Shown here in pieces: positions 7,930 to 16,800 of a stretch of DNA of 64,000 bases. Location of the stretch: NCBI RefSeq assembly GCF_009829075.1, contig NZ_WUQZ01000020.1, positions 1 through 64,000 on the forward strand, given 5' to 3'. This DNA is from Sphingobacterium composti. GTDB taxonomy: Bacteria > Bacteroidota > Bacteroidia > Sphingobacteriales > Sphingobacteriaceae. A model generated the notes under the pieces. That model saw only the letters and a program-made list of their open reading frames with translations. It was not told where the DNA came from and ran no database searches. Numbering within the stretch: position 1 is the first letter of the stretch; the number at the start of each line of letters is the position of its first letter. A program made the translations under genes and the position numbers.

Positions 7930-9935
7930 TATTCGAAAATTTTATCCAACACAGATGATTCAACCAATTGGGCTTTTGTGATTTTCAAGGTATCGCTTCG
8001 GTTTAGCTCTGTCTGAATCGCTTCCATCGCTTCCTTATTCCTCGCCCAAGCACGACGTGCTATACCATTATTAACATCGAAGAACAGCATTTGTTTCAAT
8101 TTTCCATCTGCTTCAGCCGTTCCATCCAAGACCATTCCGAATCCACCATTAATCACTTCTCCCCAACCTACTCCACCGCCATTGTGAATAGAAACCCATG
8201 TAGCACCTCTGAAACTATCGCCAATGACATTATGAATTGCCATATCTGCCGTAAAGCGACTTCCATCATATATATTACTAGTTTCGCGATATGGCGAGTC
8301 AGTTCCACTTACATCGTGATGGTCACGACCCAAAACTATTGGAGCTTTTAACTTTCCATCCCGCACAGCCTTATTGAATGCTGCCGCAATACGCATACGC
8401 CCTAAAGCATCAGCGTACAAAATCCGAGCTTGAGAACCTACAACTAATTTATTTTGCTCTGCTTCACGAATCCATTTGATATTATCATCCATTTGCTGCG
8501 CAATATTCACAGAAGCATTGGCTTTCAATTCCAACAAAACTTCTAATGCTAGTTCATCTGTCAAACGCAAATCTTCTGCATCTCCTGAAGTACACACCCA
8601 ACGGAAAGGTCCAAATCCATAATCAAAACACATCGGTCCCAAAATATCTTGCACATAGGAAGGATATTTGAAATTAATGCCATCATCGGCCATAACATCA
8701 GCACCCGCACGACTAGCTTCTAATAAAAAGGCATTCCCATAATCAAAAAAGTAAGTTCCACTAGATGCATGTTTATTAATGATCTCCGCATGTTTTACAA
8801 GAGTTTTCTGAACTTCAGCTTTAAACTTTTCGGGTTGATTTGCAATTAAATCGTTGGATTCTGCATAAGAAAATCCCACAGGATAATAGCCTCCAGACCA
8901 AGGATTGTGCAAAGAAGTTTGATCAGAACCTACTGCGATTTGAATATTTTGGGTATAAAATTCTTCCCAAACGTCTACTACATTGCCCACATAAGCTAAA
9001 GAGACTACTTCTTTATTATTTATGGCTTGTTGAACGCGTGCTGTTAAATCATCCAAGGAATAAAATAACTCATCCACCCAACCTTGCTCATGTCTTTTAA
9101 CCGCAGCGGATGGGTTTACCTCAGCACACACCGTAATACATCCAGCAATATTTCCTGCTTTCGGTTGCGCTCCACTCATACCTCCTAAACCCGACGTCAC
9201 AAAAACTTTTCCTTTAATGTCTTCGCCAACTTTTAGGACTTTGCGAAAAGCATTCATCACTGTAATCGTCGTCCCGTGTACAATGCCTTGCGGCCCGATA
9301 TACATATACGAACCCGCTGTCATTTGACCATATTGCGTCACCCCTAAAGCATTGAAGCGTTCCCAATCATCAGGTTTGGAATAATTTGGAATCATCATGC
9401 CATTTGTCACGACTACACGTGGTGCATTTTTGCAAGAAGGAAATAATCCCATCGGATGGCCAGAATACATATGCAATGTTTGTTCTTCTGTCATCTCGGC
9501 TAGATATTTCATCGTTAAGAGATATTGTGCCCAATTCTGAAAAACTGCACCATTCCCTCCATACGTAATCAATTCGTGCGGATGTTGTGCCACGGCTGGA
9601 TCCAAATTATTCTGAATCATCAACATAATTGCCGCTGCTTGTTGGCATTTGGCAGGATATTCTGAAATAGGTCGCGCGTACATTTCGTAGTCTGGACGAA
9701 AGCGATACATATAAATTCGTCCATAAGTTCTTAATTCAGCTAAAAACTCAGCGCCTAGCTCATCGTGCCATTCAGCTTTAAAATAGCGTAAAGCATTTTG
9801 AATAGCTAATTTTTCCTCTTCCAAAGAAAGAATAGCTTTTCGCTTTGGTGCATGACTTACACTTTCATCACGTTCTTTTTTCGCAGGCAGTATATTTGGA
9901 ATTCCTTGTAATATCTGTTGTTGAAATGTTGTCAT
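7929..9935 (-). CDS. hutU: Urocanate hydratase
   Basis: 668 residues. It converts urocanate to 4-imidazolone-5-propanoate using tightly bound NAD as electrophile. Recognisable segments are HPMGLFPSC, SGLGGMSGAQPKAGNIAGC, FDYGNAFLLEASRAGAD, GPFRWVCTSGD and GRDHHDVSGTDSPYRETS. It is about 110 residues longer than the usual 555-residue proteobacterial enzyme and belongs to the longer form found in Bacteroidota and some Firmicutes. The start at ATG 9935 leaves nine bases after the hutI stop. Confidence 0.96.
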   Translation of the reverse strand: MTTFQQQILQGIPNILPAKKERDESVSHAPKRKAILSLEEEKLAIQNALRYFKAEWHDELGAEFLAELRTYGRIYMYRFRPDYEMYARPISEYPAKCQQAAAIMLMIQNNLDPAVAQHPHELITYGGNGAVFQNWAQYLLTMKYLAEMTEEQTLHMYSGHPMGLFPSCKNAPRVVVTNGMMIPNYSKPDDWERFNALGVTQYGQMTAGSYMYIGPQGIVHGTTITVMNAFRKVLKVGEDIKGKVFVTSGLGGMSGAQPKAGNIAGCITVCAEVNPSAAVKRHEQGWVDELFYSLDDLTARVQQAINNKEVVSLAYVGNVVDVWEEFYTQNIQIAVGSDQTSLHNPWSGGYYPVGFSYAESNDLIANQPEKFKAEVQKTLVKHAEIINKHASSGTYFFDYGNAFLLEASRAGADVMADDGINFKYPSYVQDILGPMCFDYGFGPFRWVCTSGDAEDLRLTDELALEVLLELKANASVNIAQQMDDNIKWIREAEQNKLVVGSQARILYADALGRMRIAAAFNKAVRDGKLKAPIVLGRDHHDVSGTDSPYRETSNIYDGSRFTADMAIHNVIGDSFRGATWVSIHNGGGVGWGEVINGGFGMVLDGTAEADGKLKQMLFFDVNNGIARRAWARNKEAMEAIQTELNRSDTLKITKAQLVESSVLDKIFE

Positions 9936-9944
9936 AAGATTTAA

Positions 9945-11189
9945 TTAAGCTTTAATTGAATACACTTCTTGACCATTTTTCCAAACTGAAGTTGGTTGTA
10001 AAGCACCTTGCTGATAAGTGATATTTTGATAATTATCTGTCGAGTAAATGGTAAAATCCGCTAATTGACCTGTGACTAAACGTCCTCTATCATCCAAGCG
10101 TAAAGCATGAGCAGCTCGATAAGTCAAAGCCGATAAAACTTCAGCATTATTTAACTTTTGCATCGTAGCCAAAATACTCGCCGATGCAACTAAGTGTCCC
10201 ATCGGAGCAGAACCTGGATTCCAGTCTGTCGCTATAGCCAAAGAAGCACCGGCATCTAATAATCGACGAGCGGGCGTAAAAGCACAACCCAAACCCAACG
10301 AAGCAGCAGGTAAAGCCACCGCAACCACATCCGAATCAGCTAATAATTGAATTTCCTTTGCTGTCGATGCTTCCAAATGGTCTGCCGAAACAGCTCCCAT
10401 TTCTACCGCTAAAGCGGATCCCGAAGTGGTAAACTGATCTGCATGCAGAATAATATCGAAACCTAATTCTTTCGCATTATCTAAATAATTTCGAATTTCA
10501 TCCTCCGAAAAAGCAGATTGCTCTATAAAAGCATCGATGCGAGTTGTTAAATTCTCGCTTTTTAGAATTGGGAATAATTCCTTTTGGATATATTTTAAAT
10601 ATTCAACTGAAGATCCTTCAAAATCACGTGGCTTCATATGGGCAGCCAAACAAGTCGGGATTAAATCTACAGCCGTGTGTTTATTCGCTTCTTTAATCGC
10701 GCGTAGCGTTTTTAACTCTTGCTCAACATTTAATCCATACCCGCTCTTGACTTCAACTGTTGTAACACCTTGCTTTAATAATTCATTTGCCCGTCCAACA
10801 ATTAAATCAACTAATTCGTCTTCCGAACAAGCTCGAGTATGCTGTACCGTACTCCAAATACCACCACCTGCATTCGCAATTTCTAAATAAGAACTTCCTG
10901 CATTCCGCAAAGCGAAATCATTCGCACGATTACCCGCATATGCAATATGTGTATGACAATCTACATAAGAAGGAAGACACACATGTTCGCCTGATAGCAC
11001 TATCTGTTCAGCATTTGGATACTTTTCTTTCAATTGCTGATAATCGCCAACTTCTACAATATATTCATCCTCAAAATAAAGCCCTGCCTGCGTAATTATT
11101 TCCAATTGCGTATCAGACAAAGCACCTTTTAGTGGCAAATCCCGCATTGTCAAAAGTTTTGTAAAAGGACCTATAAGTTTTCTTTTCAT
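9945..11189 (-). CDS. hutI: Imidazolonepropionase
   Basis: 414 residues, amidohydrolase superfamily. It opens the ring of imidazolonepropionate to give formimidoylglutamate. Metal ligands lie in VDCHTHIAYAG near residue 80, HADQFT in the middle and ATDWNPGSAPMG in the C-terminal third; EVKSGYGL is also typical. I place the start at ATG 11189, one base after the hutH stop, rather than at the TTG at 11204 inside hutH, because the product then begins MKRKLIGPF like its relatives. It is the second gene of the operon. Confidence 0.94.
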   Translation of the reverse strand: MKRKLIGPFTKLLTMRDLPLKGALSDTQLEIITQAGLYFEDEYIVEVGDYQQLKEKYPNAEQIVLSGEHVCLPSYVDCHTHIAYAGNRANDFALRNAGSSYLEIANAGGGIWSTVQHTRACSEDELVDLIVGRANELLKQGVTTVEVKSGYGLNVEQELKTLRAIKEANKHTAVDLIPTCLAAHMKPRDFEGSSVEYLKYIQKELFPILKSENLTTRIDAFIEQSAFSEDEIRNYLDNAKELGFDIILHADQFTTSGSALAVEMGAVSADHLEASTAKEIQLLADSDVVAVALPAASLGLGCAFTPARRLLDAGASLAIATDWNPGSAPMGHLVASASILATMQKLNNAEVLSALTYRAAHALRLDDRGRLVTGQLADFTIYSTDNYQNITYQQGALQPTSVWKNGQEVYSIKA

Positions 11190-11190
11190 A

Positions 11191-12759
11191 CTAATAATTA
11201 TCAAAATAATCCGTGTAAGTTTCTTTATAACGTACTCTTTCTTGGGTTTCTACTTGATTAGCTATCGCCAACAATTCACCAGATTTCACCATCGCTAAAG
11301 CCGAACCTAAAATTTCTTCCATCGGTTGGTCTTCTTCCAAATGTGGAATTTGCGTACGAATATGTTGATGAATTTGCTCAATAATTGGTGTTGAAGTCAA
11401 TGGATAATGGAAATCTTTTGCCTGAGCAGCACAAAGCAATTCAATACTCAATATTTTATCCACATTGTCGATAACCTGTAATAACTTTCTACCGGAAATC
11501 GAACCCATACTCACATGGTCTTCTTGTCCCAATGATGTAGGAATACTGTCAGCGCTTGATGGAAAGCACAAACCCTTATTTTCACTAGCTATAGCGGCAG
11601 TTGTATATTGCAAAATCATAAAGCCCGAATTCAAACCCGTCACTTTCATCAACAATTTCGGCACCCCATTGGTTTCTCCTTCCAATGAAAGATACACCCG
11701 TCTGTCCGAGATATTTCCAATTTCGGAAATAGCCAATGTCGCATAATCCATTGGCAACGCTATGGGCTGTCCATGAAACGAGCCACCACTAATTGTCAAT
11801 TCATCATTGATAATAATAGGATTATCCGTCACCGCATTAATTTCAGTTTCGATAATTTCTTTCAGATGCAACCAAGCGTTGCGGGAAGCTCCATGCACTT
11901 GTGGAATGCAACGCAAGGAATAAGGGTCTTGAACACGTGAACAGTTTTTATGGGATTCTAAAATAGCTGACCCCGATAAAAGATTAAAAATCTTTGAAGC
12001 GACATACGAGTTCCCTTTGTAATCACGCAATTGGTGTAACTCTTTATAAAATGGTTTAATCGAGCCATTCAACCCCTCAATCATCAATGTAACCACTAAA
12101 TCAGCTGTATCCAATACACGACTCATTTCAACTACCGCTTTGACAGCATGAGCAGCCATAAATTGTGTACCGTTTATTAAAGCTAAGCCTTCTTTTGCAC
12201 CTAATTCAACTGCTTTTAGATTAAACTCTGCTAATACTTCTGCGGTATTTCGAATTTCATTTTGATAATTTACTTTTCCTAATCCAATCAATGGCAAAAA
12301 AAGATGCGACAAGGGAGCTAAATCTCCAGATGCGCCAACCGAACCTTGTTTGGGTACAACAGGAATTACATCATGCTCAATATGCCAAATAATACGATCT
12401 ACCGTACTTAGTTGAACTCCCGAAAATCCTTTTGCCAGCGCATGGACTTTCAGAATTAGCATCAATTTTGCCAATTCCTTTTCAATCGGTTCTCCCATAC
12501 CCACGGCATGACTTTTTAGAATATTCTCTTGCAATTTTCTCGTGTCATCCGCATCTATCAATGTAGTACAAAGCGGACCAAAGCCCGTATTGATACCATA
12601 TACCACATCGCCCTTATCTACAATCTTTTGTACATATGCCGCACTTCGATTGATATTTTCTATAGTTTCTTGTGACAAAATACCTTGAATTTCGCCCCTT
12701 GCAATAGAAATTGCAGTTGAGCTTTTCAAGTAATCTTCACCGTATTTAAAAGTTTTCAT
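11191..12759 (-). CDS. hutH: Histidine ammonia-lyase
   Basis: 522 residues. It deaminates histidine to trans-urocanate and ammonia, the first pathway step. The Ala-Ser-Gly that cyclises to the MIO cofactor is at 143-145 in GSVGASGDLAPLSHL. Other family motifs are YGINTGFGPL, GLALINGTQ and DNPIII. It is the first gene of hutHIUG-pirin, with a -7 promoter element about 20 bases upstream and a LysR gene transcribed in the opposite direction. Confidence 0.97.
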   Translation of the reverse strand: MKTFKYGEDYLKSSTAISIARGEIQGILSQETIENINRSAAYVQKIVDKGDVVYGINTGFGPLCTTLIDADDTRKLQENILKSHAVGMGEPIEKELAKLMLILKVHALAKGFSGVQLSTVDRIIWHIEHDVIPVVPKQGSVGASGDLAPLSHLFLPLIGLGKVNYQNEIRNTAEVLAEFNLKAVELGAKEGLALINGTQFMAAHAVKAVVEMSRVLDTADLVVTLMIEGLNGSIKPFYKELHQLRDYKGNSYVASKIFNLLSGSAILESHKNCSRVQDPYSLRCIPQVHGASRNAWLHLKEIIETEINAVTDNPIIINDELTISGGSFHGQPIALPMDYATLAISEIGNISDRRVYLSLEGETNGVPKLLMKVTGLNSGFMILQYTTAAIASENKGLCFPSSADSIPTSLGQEDHVSMGSISGRKLLQVIDNVDKILSIELLCAAQAKDFHYPLTSTPIIEQIHQHIRTQIPHLEEDQPMEEILGSALAMVKSGELLAIANQVETQERVRYKETYTDYFDNY

Positions 12760-12779
12760 AGTCTGTTCGCTTACTATAT

Positions 12780-12787
12780 CAAATTTA
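12780..12787 (-). promoter_or_regulatory. -7 element of the hut operon
   Basis: On the minus strand the sequence is TAAATTTG, a match to TAnnTTTG, ending 20 bases before the hutH ATG. The -33 element is not obvious, as expected for a regulated promoter. Confidence 0.5.
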
Positions 12788-12792
12788 CTCGC

Positions 12793-12800
12793 TACTTTTG
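12793..12800 (+). promoter_or_regulatory. -7 element of the LysR gene
   Basis: TACTTTTG matches TAnnTTTG and lies 38 bases before the LysR ATG at 12839. It sits back-to-back with the hut -7 element, only five bases apart, so the two promoters would compete for polymerase. Confidence 0.5.
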
Positions 12801-12814
12801 ATAACTAATAATAC

Positions 12815-12832
12815 CAATTACATCAATAATTG
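12815..12832. promoter_or_regulatory. Possible LysR-type operator in the hut/lysR divergent region
   Basis: CAATTA, six bases, TAATTG forms a perfect inverted repeat with the size and AT-rich character of a LysR box (it contains T-N11-A). It lies between the LysR -7 element and its ATG. The assignment rests on position and symmetry only. Confidence 0.35.
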
Positions 12833-12838
12833 ATAACC

Positions 12839-13732
12839 ATGAATTATGAAATAGAATTACGTCATCTTCATTATTTTCGCGTATTAGCAGAAGAATTGCA
12901 CTTTAGAAAAGCTGCTGAAAGACTATTTATATCCCAACCTGGTTTGACTCGACAAATCAAACAAATGGAAGAAATCTACAATACCCTGCTGTTTGAGAGA
13001 GGAAAACGCTCTGTAAAATTGACTGAGGCAGGCGAATTCCTTAAGCAGGAAGTAGGTTTAATATTCAACCAACTCAACAATATCCAAACTCACATAGAAA
13101 AAATCAGCGAAGGCAAAATCACAAACTTGAAGCTTGGATTTATCGGGTCTGCTGTTCAAACCATTCTTCCTGAATTGTTAGCGAAATTAAAAGCAAAACA
13201 GCCTTTGATTGATGTTACACTAAATGAACTTAGCAATGAAATTCAAGTGGAAATGTTATTAAAAAATGAGCTTGATTTTGGTTTTGTACGCATAGAGAAT
13301 TTTCCAACAGCCATTAATACACATCCTATACTGACGGAAAATTTTGCATTGGTTGTTCCCAAAAATCATACACTCAGTACGAAAAAGAAAATCAACTTGC
13401 TGGATTTTAAAGACGAATCATTCATCCTATTTTCAAAACAGTACAGCGCTTCCTATTACGATTTGGTCATGAGTATTTTCAGAGACCACCAATTCGAACC
13501 TAAAGTAGCCCTTCGAACAGTCAATGCACTATCTATTTTCAATTTAGTATCCCAAGGATTGGGTATTGCGATTGTTCCTTCTTCTCTCAAAAAAGGATAT
13601 AATGCAGATGTAAATTTTATTGAATTGACACAAATTCCGCAACGAACAACACTTTATCTAGCATGGAATCAACAAAATAGAAACCCTGGAATACAGACTT
13701 TTATTGATACACTAAAAGAAATTAAAAAATAA
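12839..13732 (+). CDS. LysR family transcriptional regulator, probably of the hut operon
   Basis: 297 residues. The winged helix-turn-helix is at about 1-62 (HYFRVLAEELHFRKAAERL, then QPGLTRQIKQME and LFERGKRSVKLTEAG), followed by a periplasmic-binding-protein-like effector domain. It is divergent from hutH with about 80 bases between the starts, so it probably responds to histidine or urocanate, which is an inference from position. I use ATG 12839; the earlier TTG at 12830 adds three residues without support. Classic hut regulators in other bacteria are HutC or HutP, so LysR control would be a Bacteroidota variation. Confidence 0.85.
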   Translation: MNYEIELRHLHYFRVLAEELHFRKAAERLFISQPGLTRQIKQMEEIYNTLLFERGKRSVKLTEAGEFLKQEVGLIFNQLNNIQTHIEKISEGKITNLKLGFIGSAVQTILPELLAKLKAKQPLIDVTLNELSNEIQVEMLLKNELDFGFVRIENFPTAINTHPILTENFALVVPKNHTLSTKKKINLLDFKDESFILFSKQYSASYYDLVMSIFRDHQFEPKVALRTVNALSIFNLVSQGLGIAIVPSSLKKGYNADVNFIELTQIPQRTTLYLAWNQQNRNPGIQTFIDTLKEIKK

Positions 13733-13804
13733 TTAATAATTTGTTATGAAATTCTGATGTTTTGTGCATCCCTCGCATATTAGATATTATTTAATAGAGT
13801 TTTT

Positions 13805-16800
13805 ATGAAAAAACTATACTGGTTACTAATTTTCCTATTGCCGTTGAGATTATTTGGTCAAGCGCTCGATTCAAATTTTATTGCACAAAAATGGAAAGAA
13901 GTTGAAAGCCTTTTGGCTATGAAAAATTATGAGCAAACACTACCGTATCTCGCTGTCATAAAATCTCATGCAAAAAAGCAGAATAATTCGGCAGAATGGA
14001 TTAGAGCAGTTTTAGCTGAATCACAAGCAAAGACTTTAAATAAAACGGGAGAACAGTCCTTCATCAGCATACGCAAGCATTTTGAAGAAAGTATAGCACA
14101 AGGCAATCCGATAGAGAAATCCATTTTAAATAATTATTACGCCATGTATTTGTGGTCAAATTCCAATACTTTTAAAACTAAAAGTACGGATGATTTTCTA
14201 CAAGCTACAGGTCCTTCAAAACTTCAGATTATTGATTCTATCTTCAGAGAATCTATCAAAAATGAGTCACTACTTATTCAACAAAAATCAGACAACTTCA
14301 TTGATTTATTTAGCCAAGTTCAGAACCTTACTCTTACCCCAACTATCTATCATTTCTTGTCTTATCAATATTTAGATTTTCTGAAACAAGTATCTAAAAC
14401 GAAAGAACACGATTCTATTCGTAATTCGTTACTGATTTTAAACAATAAAAATAAGTATGATGATGCTACAGTATATTTACTAACACGTGACTTAGAAATT
14501 GGTTACTATTGGAATAAAGATTGGATTTCCAAAGTTGAAGACATCATAAATTCACACACCGCGGATTATAATGCCTTTTTACTTTACCAAATAGCCAACA
14601 TCTATTTCCAAGAGGATAAAGCAAAAGCTTATCAATACATCCAAACTGCCAAATCAAAATATCCCAAATCCCCTTGGATTGATAATTGTTTGCAATTAGA
14701 AAAGAAGCTTAAAAAAGTAGAGTTAAAAATTGAACATAATGTCTTCGAACCCTCAAATACCTACATTCCTGTTAAACTATCTATACGCAATGCTGATAAA
14801 GTATTTATTAGGGTCTACAAAACCACAAATACGCCAAAAGATTACAGAGAGTGGAATGCAAAATACGATTCGCTGACTTTTGTGACAAGTATTGACGCGC
14901 CATTGATTTATGAGGAGCAAAAGAATTTAAAGTCATTCGAAGATTTCAAAAGTCATAATACGATTTACAAGTTGAACCCTCTAATTTATGGTAATTACAC
15001 AATTTTTGTCTCAAATAATCCAGAATTCAAAAATGATGGAGAAGAGAAAACGACGAGCATTTCCAAATTAACCGTGTCGGATGTCTTTATATCTGCTTCA
15101 TTAGACGTAGAAACCGATGATTACTACATATATAAAATCTTGTTAATTAATCGCAAAACAGGCTCGCCATATGCAAAAAAGTCGGTTCATCAATATAAAA
15201 CATTAAATAAAAACATTGAGCTACTAAAGAAACTAAAAACGGACAATAAAGGTGAATTTATCTATAAATCTTATTCCTCTACAAGATATAATAAATTAGA
15301 TGATTTAGAATTATACCTTCCCGAAGAAAATCAATTTATTGACTTAATGGATTTGGACGATGTCCCAGAACATTTGGTAGAAGATCATGATAATGAAGGC
15401 AACATCAGCTTTCAAACCATGTCTGACAGAGCAATCTATAGACCTGGACAAGATATTTATTTCAAATCAATATTGTACAACAATCACAAAATTAAGGGCA
15501 AGGTATTGACCAACCAAGCTGTGAGTGTGTATCTAATCGACGCTAATTATCAAAAGATTGATTCATTAAGCTTAACTACCAATGAATTTGGATCCATAAA
15601 CGGAAAGTTTAAAATTCCTACCCAGACATTGGCGGGTACTTTTCGTATTGATGTGAGCACAAAAAACCGTGCATCTGCCAATCATTATTTTCGGGTTGAA
15701 GAATACAAAAGGCCGACTTTCAAAGTAGAATTTGAGCAAAATAAAGAAACCTATACACACGCAGATACCGCGATATTTGTAGGAAAAGTTGAATCTTTAG
15801 CTGGCGCCAAATTAGCTGATGCTTCCGTAAGATATAAGATTGATTTTTATTCTACTAAAAATTACAGAACTATTAATTATGTGGATTCGCTGATTCAAAC
15901 GGATCAAGAAGGTAAGTTCTTCATTAAAGTTCCTTTATCAGATAGTACATTTAACAAGTTGGATGATTTTACATTGAACTATTCGGTAGAAGTAACCAAT
16001 CAAACGGGCGAAATGCAACAAGCTGCTGGCTATTATAGATTCACGACGAAGCCTTGGAATATAGGCATCTATACCACGACAAATGTAGAAGAAGGGAAAT
16101 GGTCACAACTACAAGTGTTTACCAAAAACCAACATGGTCATCCTTTAAAATTCGCTGGGAAAGTAAATATTTATAAACTCGATGTACTTAAAAAGCCGAT
16201 TTCGAGAAAATATTACAACTATTTTAAAAATGCTAACTACCATTTACTCGATAATCAAGATTATGAAAAGTATTTTCCTCATTATTTCGATGAACAAACA
16301 ATAAAAAATGAGACAAAAAAATTAGTGACCTCTTATAATTTTGACACAAGAGATACTTCTTTAGTTAAAATTGATTCCACGCTATTTACAAAAGGTAGTT
16401 ACTTGATTGAAGCAGTGAGTATTCAAAAAAATGACACTATAAGTAGTGCTGCAACTGTAAATATTTATGACGCTATTACACGTAAAGTGTCCAATAACAA
16501 TTTCCTATCTTATTACTATGACAAGGGTAATTATACTGTTGGAGACCTTGTAAAAATTACTTTCCAGACTGATGTAAAAAATCCAGCAAATCTATTTTTA
16601 TTTGAAAGCGTAGGAAGTAAGAAACAACCGACAAAGGTCTTAAAATGGAAGAATAATGAAACGACCTATTCATTTATTCTGACAGACAAAATGATTTCCC
16701 CAGTTATTAGTTTCACAGCGTTATTTGTTAATAACAATCAAGCGCAAACTTTAGATATTCGTATTCCGATTACGGAGAACAATAAAAATATAGAGATTAC

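Noticed and set aside
10537..10890. 117-codon plus-strand frame inside hutI
   Set aside because: Opposite strand of a conserved enzyme, no start context and no family resemblance.
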